The notes under the pieces are model-generated. The model was not told the DNA's origin and did not search any database. It worked only from the letters and a program-made list of their open reading frames with translations. The position numbers and the translations under genes are program-made. This document shows positions 17,417 to 25,150 of a DNA stretch of 34,810 bases, piece by piece. Source of the stretch: Rhodobacterales bacterium 32-66-9. GTDB lineage: Bacteria > Pseudomonadota > Alphaproteobacteria > Rhodobacterales > Rhodobacteraceae. The stretch lies in assembly GCA_002280405.1 (NCBI GenBank), contig NCDY01000030.1, positions 1 through 34,810 on the forward strand, read 5' to 3'. Position 1 is the stretch's first letter; every line of letters begins with the position of its first letter.

Positions 17417-18054
17417 ACTTCACCCTCCTCGACAGCCTCGACTATGCTTCGGTTCTGGTCTTCGCGCTGACCGGGGCCTTGGCCGCAAGCCGCTCGCAAC
17501 TTGACATCGTCGGCTTCATCTTCATCGCCAGCCTGACCGCGCTTGGCGGCGGCACGCTGCGCGACGCGCTTTTGCACCGCGAGATCTTCTGGGTCGACGA
17601 TCCCCTGACCCTTGCCGTCGCCACCCTGGCGGCGGTCCTCGTCTTCTTTGCCGCGCATCGCCTGGAAAGCCGGTATCGCGCGCTGCTTTGGTTCGACGCA
17701 GCCGCCCTGGCCGTGGCCGTTCCCGCGGGCGTTGCCGTCGCCCTGGCCGAGGGCCAGTCCTGGCCCATCGTGATTGTCATGGGCGTCATCACCGGCAGCA
17801 TGGGCGGCCTCTTGCGCGATGTGGTCTGCAACGAGGTTCCACTGATCCTGAAGCAGGGTGAACTTTACGCGACCTGCGCGCTGGCCGGGTCGATCGCGGC
17901 CGTTGCCGCAATCGGCCTTGGCCTGCCGCAGGGCCTGTCCCTGATGCTTTGCGCCTCGGTGGTCCTGTCGCTGCGCGCCGGCAGCATCGCGCTGGGCTGG
18001 CGCCTGCCGGTCTACAGATCACAGCCGCCCAGCCCCGGCGCGCCGAAACGCTAG
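17413..18054 (+). CDS. TRIC/UPF0126 family cation channel protein
   Basis: The 213-residue membrane protein is an internal duplication. Each half has three helices and a conserved glycine-arginine motif, [12 protein letters not shown] in the first and [16 protein letters not shown] in the second. This is the prokaryotic trimeric intracellular cation channel fold (UPF0126), a potassium-permeable channel in the inner membrane. Its start codon overlaps the rnhA stop by four bases. Its stop codon TAG (18052-18054) overlaps the first bases of the 102-bp dispersed repeat copy B, so the C-terminal tail may have been altered by that repeat. Confidence 0.88.
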   Translation: MNFTLLDSLDYASVLVFALTGALAASRSQLDIVGFIFIASLTALGGGTLRDALLHREIFWVDDPLTLAVATLAAVLVFFAAHRLESRYRALLWFDAAALAVAVPAGVAVALAEGQSWPIVIVMGVITGSMGGLLRDVVCNEVPLILKQGELYATCALAGSIAAVAAIGLGLPQGLSLMLCASVVLSLRAGSIALGWRLPVYRSQPPSPGAPKR

Positions 18055-18154
18055 CGTGATGAGGAAAGGTGGACTCCGGTTTTCCGCGTCAATCCCGCAA
18101 CCACCAAGAACCGAGATGGGGATGATGTTTCTATAAAGCGTCATCATGATCTAG
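18053..18154. repeat. 102-bp dispersed intergenic repeat, copy B
   Basis: This copy aligns without gaps to 3747-3848 (84 of 102 identical by my count) in the same orientation. It starts at the stop codon of the channel gene and ends in GATCTAG. It keeps the first hairpin as GGAAA...TTTCC and has a second possible stem, ATGATG...CATCAT (around 18122-18147). The two copies are 14.3 kb apart. Confidence 0.75.
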
Positions 18155-18195
18155 CGCGCTTGCGCGCCGAACGACCCTTCGTCTAACCTGACAGG

Positions 18196-18696
18196 ATGCC
18201 ACGCAGCCGCACGATCCCGGACGCTCAGGTCTTCGCCATCATCCAGCGCCTGCTGGAAGACGGCGGCGACAGGGCCGTTTCCTTCGGCACGGTCGGAACC
18301 GCCACCGGCCTTGCGCCGCCCACCCTGGTCCAGCGCTATGGCAATCGCGATGCCATGGTCCGCGCCGCAAGGGCAGCCGCCTGGGACGCGCTGGAGCGCC
18401 GCACCACCGCCGCGATCGCCGAAACGGCCGACAAGGGGCCGCAGGGCCTGCTGAAGGCCATCGGCCCGATCGATACCACGGCCATCGCCGCCGACCTGCG
18501 TGATGCAGAGCTTGCACTCCGTGCGTCCGCCTGGCGCGCCGGGGTCGAGACGGCGCTTTGCCAGCGGCTTGGCGGCGGTCAGAAAGCCAGGGAAAGCGCC
18601 GCCCTGCTGTTCGTTGCCTGGCAGGGCCAGGCGCTTTGGTCCGGGACGGGTGCCCCGGCCGTCCGCCTGAAGGATGCCGTGAAGCGGCTTACCTGA
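18196..18696 (+). CDS. TetR family transcriptional regulator
   Basis: The 166-residue protein has an N-terminal helix-turn-helix of TetR type: FAIIQRLLEDGGDRAVSFGTVGTATGLAPPTLVQRYGNRDAMVRAA, shown here in outline by its VGTATGLAPPTLVQRYG recognition helix region at about residues 33-50. A short helical ligand-binding domain follows. It is on the short side for TetR proteins (usually 185-210) but shows no lesion. The regulated genes are unknown. The nearest candidates are its own promoter and the converging fmt operon, which is unlikely to need it. Confidence 0.75.
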   Translation: MPRSRTIPDAQVFAIIQRLLEDGGDRAVSFGTVGTATGLAPPTLVQRYGNRDAMVRAARAAAWDALERRTTAAIAETADKGPQGLLKAIGPIDTTAIAADLRDAELALRASAWRAGVETALCQRLGGGQKARESAALLFVAWQGQALWSGTGAPAVRLKDAVKRLT

Positions 18697-18795
18697 TCCG
18701 GGACGTCCAGGCGCAGGATGATGCGTCGGGGGTGACCCTCGCGACGCCCGCGGCAGGAAAGCCCATGGCACCTCCATGCGACGGAGTGGCTTGCT

Positions 18796-19686
18796 CTAAA
18801 GGCTCGCGGGCAGGGTCAGCCCGCGCAGGACATCAAGGGCCGCCATTGGGCGCTTGCCCTCGCGCTGCGCCTCGGTGATCTCCACCGCGCCCTCGCCGCA
18901 GGCCACGATGAACCCGCCCAGCACCTGCCCGGGCCTGCCCGTGCCTTCCGCCAGGTGCGAGCGCAGCAGCTTCACCCGCTCACCGCCGACCGTCGTCCAG
19001 GCCCCCGGAAACGGCGACAGCCCGCGGATCAGCCGGTCGACCTCGGCCGCCGGGCGGGTCCAGTCGACCCGCGCCTCGGCCTTGTCGATCTTCGCGGCGT
19101 AGGTCACGCCTTCGGCGGGCTGCGGCACTGCGGGCAAGGGGAGCCGCGCCAGCGCCTCGACGATCAGCCGCGCGCCAAGCGCACTCAACCGGTCGTGGAG
19201 GTCTGCCGTCGTCTCCTCGGCACCGATCGCGACGGCCTCGCGCAGCAGGACCGGGCCGGTGTCCAGCCCCGCCTCCATCTGCATGATGCAGACCCCGGTT
19301 TCCCGGTCGCCCGCCATGATCGCCCGATGGATCGGCGCTGCCCCGCGCCAGCGTGGCAGAAGCGAGGCATGGATGTTCAGACAGCCAAACCGTGGCGCGT
19401 CCAGCACCGCTTGCGGCAGGATCAGGCCATAGGCCACCACGACAGCCACATCGGCCCCCAGCGCAGCGAAGTCCCGGATCGCCTCTTCGCTGCGCAGCGA
19501 AACCGGGTGGCGGACCGGCAGCCCCAGCGCCTTTGCCCGGGCCTGCACCGGGCTTGGCCGATCCGCCTTGCCCCGCCCCGCAGGACGTGGCGGCTGGCAG
19601 TAGACCGCAAGGATTTCATGGGCTTCCTGAAGCGCATCCAGCACTGGAACCGAGAACTCCGGCGTCCCCATGAAAATAATTTTCAT
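18796..19686 (-). CDS. fmt: Methionyl-tRNA formyltransferase
   Basis: The 296-residue protein starts [19 protein letters not shown], the classical Fmt N-terminus. It carries the catalytic Asn-His-Asp set in [22 protein letters not shown] and [12 protein letters not shown], and has a C-terminal OB-like domain with SPFPGAWT. It formylates initiator methionyl-tRNA using 10-formyl-tetrahydrofolate. It overlaps the upstream deformylase-like gene by four bases. The pairing of formylation and deformylation genes is the usual def-fmt operon. Confidence 0.96.
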   Translation of the reverse strand: MKIIFMGTPEFSVPVLDALQEAHEILAVYCQPPRPAGRGKADRPSPVQARAKALGLPVRHPVSLRSEEAIRDFAALGADVAVVVAYGLILPQAVLDAPRFGCLNIHASLLPRWRGAAPIHRAIMAGDRETGVCIMQMEAGLDTGPVLLREAVAIGAEETTADLHDRLSALGARLIVEALARLPLPAVPQPAEGVTYAAKIDKAEARVDWTRPAAEVDRLIRGLSPFPGAWTTVGGERVKLLRSHLAEGTGRPGQVLGGFIVACGEGAVEITEAQREGKRPMAALDVLRGLTLPASL

Positions 19687-20186
19687 CCGCGACGCCCCAG
19701 CTTTTCCGCCTTGGCAATCAGCATCTTCCGCTTCAGGGGCGAGAGGTGGTCGAAATACATCCTGCCCGCCAGATGATCGATCTGGTGCTGGACACTTGCC
19801 GCCCAGAGCCCGACGAAATCCCGCTCCTCGACCGCTCCCTCGGCATTCAGGAACCGCACCGTCACCGCCCTTGGCCGCCGGATCGCCGCCGACACGCCGG
19901 GCAGGTTGGGCGACGCCTCCTCATGCTCCCGCAACTGGACGCTTGCGTGCAGGACCTCGGGGTTGGCCAGCCGCACCGCCTGCCCCCGCGCCTCGGAACA
20001 GTCCACAACCGCCAGCCGCAAGGGCACCCCGATCTGCACCGCCGCGAGGCCATAGCCCGGCATCGCGTCCATCGTGTCGATCATGTCAGCCCAGATCGCC
20101 CGGACCTCGCCGGTGATCGCGGCCACGTCCGCCGCCGCTGTCCGCAGCACCGCATTCGGCCAGGGCAGGCAACGGCATACGGTCAC
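19683..20186 (-). CDS. Degenerate peptide-deformylase-like protein
   Basis: This 167-residue paralogue of peptide deformylase retains the fold and motif 1 ([10 protein letters not shown]), but the two metal-site motifs differ from the active enzyme. Motif 2, normally EGCLS, reads EEASPNLPG and lacks the metal-binding cysteine. Motif 3, normally HEIDH, reads HQIDH and lacks the catalytic glutamate. Its neighbour at 20183-20698 keeps both. It is therefore unlikely to be a normal deformylase and may bind peptides or ribosomes, or be a helper. It overlaps def and fmt by four bases on each side, so it is made at similar levels. The frame is clean, which suggests selection to keep it. Confidence 0.85.
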   Translation of the reverse strand: MTVCRCLPWPNAVLRTAAADVAAITGEVRAIWADMIDTMDAMPGYGLAAVQIGVPLRLAVVDCSEARGQAVRLANPEVLHASVQLREHEEASPNLPGVSAAIRRPRAVTVRFLNAEGAVEERDFVGLWAASVQHQIDHLAGRMYFDHLSPLKRKMLIAKAEKLGRRG

Positions 20187-20698
20187 TCCCGCGCCCGTTC
20201 ACGCTTCAGCTTTTCCATCTTCCGCGTGATCATCTGCCGCTTCAGCGGGCCGAGGTAATCGATGAACAGCCTGCCGTCCAGATGGTCGATCTCGTGCTGC
20301 ACGCAGGTCGCCCAGAGCCCGGTGAACTGCCGCTCCTGCACCGCGCCCTCAAGATCGGTCCAGCGCACCTGAACCTCGGCCGGTCGCTTGACCTCGGCAT
20401 ACTGGTCGGGGATCGACAGGCAACCTTCCTCATAGACCGTCAGATCCTCCGAGGACCAGATGATCTCGGGGTTCACCAGCGCCATCGGCTCCGGCTCGCC
20501 CTCCTTGATGCAGTCCATCACGATCAGCCGCTTCGTCACACCGACCTGTGGCGCCGCCAATCCGATGCCCGGCGCTTCGTACATGGTTTCCAGCATGTCC
20601 TCGGCCAGTCTGCGGACCTCGGTGGTGATTTCCCCAACGGGATCGCAGACCTTTTTCAGGCGCGGGTCAGGGTGGATCAGGATGGGACGTGTCGTCAT
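20183..20698 (-). CDS. def: Peptide deformylase
   Basis: The 171-residue enzyme has all three deformylase motifs intact: GIGLAAPQVG, EEGCLSIP (metal cysteine) and QHEIDHLDG (two metal histidines and the catalytic glutamate). It removes the formyl group from the N-terminal methionine of new proteins, as a metal enzyme at the ribosome exit. It is the first gene of a def/def-like/fmt run with ATGA-type overlaps. The promoter should lie in the roughly 100-bp divergent gap before the PatB-type gene. Confidence 0.96.
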   Translation of the reverse strand: MTTRPILIHPDPRLKKVCDPVGEITTEVRRLAEDMLETMYEAPGIGLAAPQVGVTKRLIVMDCIKEGEPEPMALVNPEIIWSSEDLTVYEEGCLSIPDQYAEVKRPAEVQVRWTDLEGAVQERQFTGLWATCVQHEIDHLDGRLFIDYLGPLKRQMITRKMEKLKRERARE

Positions 20699-20800
20699 GC
20701 CGGAGATTTAGGCGAAGCCAATCGGCCACGCAATGGGGCGCCGACCCTCTTGCGCCCGGCGAAGCTGCGGCTAGTTTGGCACCGCCACTCAGGAGCCGAC

Positions 20801-21982
20801 ATGCCCGGATTTGATTTCGATACGTTGACCGACCGCCGCGGCACCCATTCGTCCCAGTGGGACAATATGGAGACGCTGTTTGGCGTTTCGCCCAAGGATG
20901 GGCTCGGCATGTGGACCGCGGATTCGGACTATGCGACCGCCCCTTGCGTCCGCGACGTCGTGCGCGCGGCCGCCGATCACAGTCTGTTCGGGTATTTCGC
21001 CGATTATCGCGACTACCACGATGCCATCGCGTGGTGGATGCGGACACGGCACGGCTGGACGATAGAAAACGACTGGATCCTGACCACGCAGGGCCTTGGC
21101 AACGCGGTGGCACTTTGCATCGATGTCTGGAGCCAGCCGGGCGACGCGGTCGTGATCTTTACGCCCGTCTACCACGAGTTTGCCCGCAAGATCACCACGG
21201 CCGGACGCGTCGTGACCGAATGCCCGCTGGCCCGGGTCGGCGACCGCTACGAGCTTGATCTTGAAGACGCCCAAAGCCGCCTGACCGGAAACGAGAAGTT
21301 CATCATCTGGTGCTCTCCGCAGAACCCGTCGGGCCGGATTTGGACAGTCGCCGAACTGAACGCGGTCGCGGATTTTGCGGCGCGCAACGGCCTCTTGCTG
21401 GTCTCGGACGAAGTGCACCACGATCTGGTCTATCGCGGCCAGACCTTCGTGCCGATGGCGGTCGCCGCCCCGGAGGCGCGCGACCGGCTGATCACCGCGA
21501 CCGCCGCCTCGAAGACGTTCAATATCGCGGGCCAGAAAACCGGCAATCTGATCATCGCCGACGCCAGACTGCGGGGCGAGATGGCCGCACGTCTGCGCTC
21601 GCTGGACTATGTGGCGAACGGCCTGGGGCTGCGGATGGTGACGGCCGCCTACTCTGCGCAAGGGGCTGCCTGGGCCGATGCACAAATGCTGCATCTCGAC
21701 AGCGTCCGGCAGATCTTCGATGCGGGCGTGAATGCCATTCCCGGCGTCAGGTCCCTGCCTTTGCAATCCACCTATCTTGGCTGGGTTGATTTCTCGGGCA
21801 CCGGGATGTCCGACGCTGAAATCCTGGCGCGCGTTCACTCTGTCGCCCGCATCGCCGCAGCCCCCGGCCCGCAGTTCGGCGCCGGCGGCGAAGGCTTGAT
21901 GCGCTTCACTCTCGCCACGTCGCATGCGCGGGTGGCCGAAGCCGTCTCGCGGCTGGAACGGGCTTTCGCCGACCTGCAGTGA
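20801..21982 (+). CDS. MalY/PatB family PLP-dependent C-S lyase/aminotransferase
   Basis: The 393-residue protein is a fold-type I PLP enzyme. PLP lysine is in TAASKTFNIAGQKTG; the aspartate and tyrosine that hold the cofactor lie in LLVSDEVHHDLVY; and the phosphate loop is in WCSPQNPSGRIW. The N-terminal TDRRGTHSSQWDNME and WTADSDYATAP segments mark the MalY/PatB branch. These enzymes typically cleave cystathionine or other cysteine conjugates by beta-elimination; MalY also acts as a regulator in Escherichia coli. The start at 20801 is supported by AGGAG. It is divergent from def. Substrate is not determined by sequence. Confidence 0.9.
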   Translation: MPGFDFDTLTDRRGTHSSQWDNMETLFGVSPKDGLGMWTADSDYATAPCVRDVVRAAADHSLFGYFADYRDYHDAIAWWMRTRHGWTIENDWILTTQGLGNAVALCIDVWSQPGDAVVIFTPVYHEFARKITTAGRVVTECPLARVGDRYELDLEDAQSRLTGNEKFIIWCSPQNPSGRIWTVAELNAVADFAARNGLLLVSDEVHHDLVYRGQTFVPMAVAAPEARDRLITATAASKTFNIAGQKTGNLIIADARLRGEMAARLRSLDYVANGLGLRMVTAAYSAQGAAWADAQMLHLDSVRQIFDAGVNAIPGVRSLPLQSTYLGWVDFSGTGMSDAEILARVHSVARIAAAPGPQFGAGGEGLMRFTLATSHARVAEAVSRLERAFADLQ

Positions 21983-22113
21983 CGCGGTTCCTGCCGGTCT
22001 GCCCCGGCGTCATTGCAACGTCGCCCGCAGGCCGCCAGGCATCTGCCGGATTGCCGCCGCGGTCCCAATGACTCGCAACTGCGCACCATGGGACGCCGCC
22101 GGGCATCCGGGTG

Positions 22114-22467
22114 TCACGGTCTTGGCAGATATCCCACCGGCGCGTTCTCATCGCGCCAGAAGTCCAGCGGCGCCCGGCCCGTGACCGCTGTCGCGCGCTT
22201 GAAGTCGCAGACCAGTTCCCCGTTCTCGATCGAGGACGCCACGATCAGGCACTGGAACACGTGCCGCGAGCCATCGTAGACATCGACCAGCCCGCGCAGC
22301 TTGCCCGGCGAAAAATCCGCATCCAGCGCAAAGCCGTCCTGCCAGAACCGCAGCACCGGATAGACCGCGTCGCCCACCTCGACCCGAAGCCGCGACTTGC
22401 GCTTGTGATCGCGCTTGCGGGCGGCCTCTAGCCCCTCGCGCACTTCCTTTGGCAGAAATTCAAGCAT
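22114..22467 (-). CDS. Conserved hypothetical protein
   Basis: I do not recognise a named family beyond a Rhodobacteraceae conserved protein. The 117-residue product begins MLEFLPKEVREGLEAARKRD, has a basic helix (RKRDHKRKSRLRVEVG), a beta-rich middle (AVYPVLRFWQDGFALDADF) and ends in FWRDENAPVGYLPRP. No signal peptide or membrane segment is seen. It might be a small PilZ-like beta barrel, but the PilZ c-di-GMP motif is not evident. The ATG at 22467 was chosen because GAGG lies about five bases before it; an upstream in-frame ATG at 22512 has no such site. It is divergent from cobD across a 224-bp gap containing a 15-bp direct repeat. Confidence 0.7.
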   Translation of the reverse strand: MLEFLPKEVREGLEAARKRDHKRKSRLRVEVGDAVYPVLRFWQDGFALDADFSPGKLRGLVDVYDGSRHVFQCLIVASSIENGELVCDFKRATAVTGRAPLDFWRDENAPVGYLPRP

Positions 22468-22563
22468 GGCAGCCTCGTACGCACCTTGGTTCGAATTGTG
22501 GAACGCGTCCATGAAAAAGCAAGTTGCCACAAGGGTATTACCCGAATGTAAATCGCGTATGTC

Positions 22564-22610
22564 GATCAGATCCCGAAGCTGCACAACCTTAGGTTGATCA
22601 GACCCCGAAG
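22564..22610. repeat. 15-bp direct repeat, 32 bp apart, upstream of cobD
   Basis: GATCAGATCCCGAAG (22564-22578) and GATCAGACCCCGAAG (22596-22610) differ at one base and start 32 bp apart, close to three DNA helical turns. They lie in the divergent gap between the hypothetical gene and cobD. Two same-face half-sites for one DNA-binding protein is a possible reading. Confidence 0.5.
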
Positions 22611-22691
22611 GCAGCGATACCGGGCCGGGAAACCGGTGCCGGCCGCGACAACCGCTTGCGAATCACGCTCCGCAGCGGAATAGCCGTGCGG

Positions 22692-23591
22692 ATGATCCTG
22701 ATTGCAGCCCTTCTTCTCGACGCCGCCTTTGGTGAGCCGCGCTGGCTCTGGGACCGGTTTCCCCATCCTGCCGTCCTCATGGGCCGCCTCGTGGCCTTCT
22801 GTGACCGGCGCTTCAACCGCGGCGGCAATCGCAAGGCCAAGGGCACCCTCGTTGCCGCCGGGCTTCTGCTCACTGGCCTGGTCGTGGGCGGGCTGATCCG
22901 GCTGGTCCCGGATCGTGGCCTTCTCGAAAGTCTTGCCGTGGCCATCCTGATCGCGCAGAAATCCCTCGTCGACCACGTCCGCGCCGTGGCCACGGCCCTG
23001 CGCCGGTCGATCCCCGAGGGGCGGGCGGCCGTGGCGATGATCGTCGGTCGCGACACGGCGGACATGACCGGCCCCGACATCAGCCGTGCAGCCATCGAAA
23101 GTGCTGCCGAAAACCTGTCCGACGGTGTCGTCGCGCCGGTCTTCTGGTTCCTGGTCCTCGGCCTGCCCGGCATTGTCGCCTACAAGCTGGTGAACACCGC
23201 CGACAGCATGATCGGCCACATGACCCCCCGATACCGCGACTTCGGCTGGGCCTCTGCCCGGCTCGACGACCTGCTCAACCTGATCCCCGCCCGCCTGACC
23301 GCGCTGCTCATCGCACTGACGCACGGCTGGGTCGACCCGGAACCGATCCTTCGCGATGCCCCGAAGCACCGCAGCCCCAATGCGGGCTGGCCGGAATCCG
23401 CCCTTGCCCCCGTCCTGAACGTCGCGCTCTCCGGTCCGCGCAGCTATGACGGCCAGCGCCGCGACTACCCCTGGGTCTGGCCCGAGGGCCGCCGCGACCC
23501 GGGCCCCGGCGACATCGACGCCGCCGCCGTGGCGCTCTGGCGGGTCTGGGGGGCACTCCTTGCGATTGCCGTTCTGGTGGCGCTCACCTAA
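22692..23591 (+). CDS. cobD: Adenosylcobinamide-phosphate synthase (CobD/CbiB)
   Basis: The 299-residue membrane protein begins MILIAALLLDAAFGEPRWLWDRFPHP and carries the family signatures AAIESAAENLSDGVVAP and YKLVNTADSMIGH, plus a late TRYRDFG-like segment (PRYRDFGWASARLDD). It attaches the aminopropanol arm to adenosylcobyric acid in the late part of cobalamin synthesis, at the inner membrane. The ATG at 22692 was preferred to a TTG at 22656 because family members start with this hydrophobic stretch. No other cob gene is in the window; in relatives cobD commonly neighbours cobC, but here the next gene is a glycosyltransferase. Confidence 0.92.
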   Translation: MILIAALLLDAAFGEPRWLWDRFPHPAVLMGRLVAFCDRRFNRGGNRKAKGTLVAAGLLLTGLVVGGLIRLVPDRGLLESLAVAILIAQKSLVDHVRAVATALRRSIPEGRAAVAMIVGRDTADMTGPDISRAAIESAAENLSDGVVAPVFWFLVLGLPGIVAYKLVNTADSMIGHMTPRYRDFGWASARLDDLLNLIPARLTALLIALTHGWVDPEPILRDAPKHRSPNAGWPESALAPVLNVALSGPRSYDGQRRDYPWVWPEGRRDPGPGDIDAAAVALWRVWGALLAIAVLVALT

Positions 23592-23615
23592 CCTTCTGCG
23601 ACAGCCGGAGACCCG

Positions 23616-23717
23616 ATGCGCGCCGCCCTGCCTGCCCTCGCCCTAGCGACCCCCGCTGCGGCCGCCCGCCGCCGGGGCGTCGTCCGGCCCACGCGCGCCG
23701 TGCAGGACGCACGCTGA
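23616..23717 (+). CDS. Possible 33-residue ORF overlapping the glycosyltransferase start
   Basis: A short frame, MRAALPALALATPAAAARRRG followed by an arginine-rich tail, ends in TGA overlapping the next ATG by one base (TGATG). The N-terminus looks like a signal peptide but is followed by nothing recognisable. It could be a leader peptide coupling translation of the glycosyltransferase, a remnant of a deleted exported-protein gene, or chance. The preceding GGAGACCCG is a reasonable ribosome-binding site. Confidence 0.3.
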   Translation: MRAALPALALATPAAAARRRGVVRPTRAVQDAR

Positions 23718-24640
23718 TGGCCAGCTGGGCCATCGTCTCGACCATGAAGGCCCCCGAGGAAAAGGTTCTCGCCTTTGTTGCCCATCACCTGTCGCTGGGC
23801 GCAGATCACCTCTGGCTGTTCTTCGACGATCCGGCCCAGCCGATCCCGCAGCCCCTGCAGGACCATCCCCGCGTGACCGTCACCCTCTGCGACGAGGCGC
23901 ACTGGATCCGCGTCCTGCAGCGACGCCCTCCGCAGCACCAGAACCGACAGACCCACAATGCCCGCTTCGCCTACCGCGAGCAGGTGGCCTCGGACTGGAT
24001 CGCCCATATCGACGTCGACGAATTCATCCTGCCCGCCCGCCCGGTTTCCGCGATCCTGGACGACACCCCGACCGACACCATCGCGATGAAGATGGAGCCT
24101 TTCGAGGCTATGCACGATCCCCTTCTGCCCGATGACATCTACACCTCGCGCGAGTTTCGCGGCGCGCTGCGCCACGAACACTGGCCCCGCCGCCGCGCCG
24201 CCCTTGGCGTCTATCGCAAGGTGATCCGCGACGGGATGCTGTCGCACACGGTCGGCAAGGTCATCTACCGCACCGGGGTTGCGAACCTTCTTCCCCGGCT
24301 GCACGCGGTCATGGTCGACAAGGTGTTCGTCCCGACCCCGACCTGGCAGCCAGAGATGAAGCTTCTGCACTTTCACTCTCAGGACCGCGCCGCCTGGGAG
24401 GCTGCGCTGCCCTTTCGCATGACGAGGGGCGCCTACCAGTTCCGGCCCGAGTTGCAGGCTTTCCTCGCCGAGGCGACCCCGGAGGCGATCGACAAATTCT
24501 ACCGGCGCACCCAGATGATGTCGGTCGACCTGCGGGACGAACTGGTGCAAGTGGGGCGGGTCATCATCGCCGATCTCGGCCTGCGCGCGAAGGTCCGGGC
24601 ATTGACGGAAGGCGGGCTGGGCCAAGACCGAGGACGGTGA
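23717..24640 (+). CDS. Glycosyltransferase family 2 protein
   Basis: The 307-residue protein starts WAIVSTMKAPEEKVLAFVAHHLSLGADHLWLFFDD, the opening of the GT2 subfamily related to DUF23/Glyco_tranf_2_4. The metal-binding DxD motif is in WIAHIDVDEFILP at about residue 95. Late HFHSQD and a helical C-terminus follow. It should transfer a sugar from a nucleotide donor; the acceptor is not evident and no polysaccharide genes surround it. It has no membrane segment, so it is probably cytosolic or peripheral. It converges with the truncated haemoglobin gene 24 bp away. Confidence 0.8.
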   Translation: MASWAIVSTMKAPEEKVLAFVAHHLSLGADHLWLFFDDPAQPIPQPLQDHPRVTVTLCDEAHWIRVLQRRPPQHQNRQTHNARFAYREQVASDWIAHIDVDEFILPARPVSAILDDTPTDTIAMKMEPFEAMHDPLLPDDIYTSREFRGALRHEHWPRRRAALGVYRKVIRDGMLSHTVGKVIYRTGVANLLPRLHAVMVDKVFVPTPTWQPEMKLLHFHSQDRAAWEAALPFRMTRGAYQFRPELQAFLAEATPEAIDKFYRRTQMMSVDLRDELVQVGRVIIADLGLRAKVRALTEGGLGQDRGR

Positions 24641-24664
24641 AACGGACACCGGCAGGCGGTCCGG

Positions 24665-25048
24665 TCAGCCCCGGTTCACCAGCATCAGCGCCGCGCGGCG
24701 GAAGGTCGCCATGATCTCGGCCCTTTCGCGATCGGTCACCCCGGTCTCGACCATCGCCCGCTCCATCACCGCCAGCCAGTCCTCGGCATCCTGTTGGCGG
24801 ATCTCCAGATGGACATGAATCTCGCGCAGGTTCATGTGGCCGTGGCGTTCGTGGTAATACCGCCGCCCGCCGAAGAAGCCGCACAGGAAGTCGAACTGTT
24901 CGGGCCGCACATGGCGCAGACCATGGCCGCGCTGGTGCATGGCCATGATGGCCGCGCCCTGGGGCAGCGTCTCGATCAGGTCGTAGAAATGGTTGACCAG
25001 CCGTTCCACCTGCGGCTCGCCACCAATCCGGTCGATCATCGAATGCAT
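24665..25048 (-). CDS. Truncated haemoglobin, group II type
   Basis: The 127-residue product is a bacterial globin of the group II (TrHbO-like) type. It begins IDRIGGEPQVERLVNHFYDLIETLP, has FLCGFFGGRRYYHERHGHMNLREIHVHLEI around the haem pocket (only in outline here), and the proximal histidine is in the REIHVHLEI segment. Such proteins bind oxygen or nitric oxide and may take part in redox chemistry. It lies directly downstream of the DUF1989-GcvT fusion on the same strand, separated by a perfect palindrome at 25071-25086, so it may or may not share its transcript. Confidence 0.9.
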   Translation of the reverse strand: MHSMIDRIGGEPQVERLVNHFYDLIETLPQGAAIMAMHQRGHGLRHVRPEQFDFLCGFFGGRRYYHERHGHMNLREIHVHLEIRQQDAEDWLAVMERAMVETGVTDRERAEIMATFRRAALMLVNRG

Positions 25049-25070
25049 CCGGGGGTCTCCGCTGCAAAAC

Positions 25071-25086
25071 CTTCCCCGCGGGGAAG
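25071..25086. terminator. Perfect palindrome, probable terminator or operator
   Basis: CTTCCCCGCGGGGAAG is a perfect 16-bp palindrome, flanked by AAAAC before and TTTCC after. Read on the minus strand it forms a six-bp stem with a CGCG loop followed by GGTTTTG. That suits an intrinsic terminator 64 bp after the DUF1989-GcvT stop. It is also only 22 bp upstream of the haemoglobin start, so an operator role is possible. Confidence 0.5.
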
Positions 25087-25150
25087 TTTCCTGCCGTTCC
25101 GCGCCGCCCTGGCCCCGGCCTGCCCGGGGGGCCGCGCGGTCACCGCCGCT

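Noticed and set aside
22598..22691. Possible cobalamin riboswitch before cobD (GGGAAACCGGTGCCGG then GCGACAACC)
   Set aside because: It resembles part of the B12 core, but the AAT-CCGG segment after GGTG and a clear late pairing element are missing, and the helices could not be built. A covariance-model search would decide.
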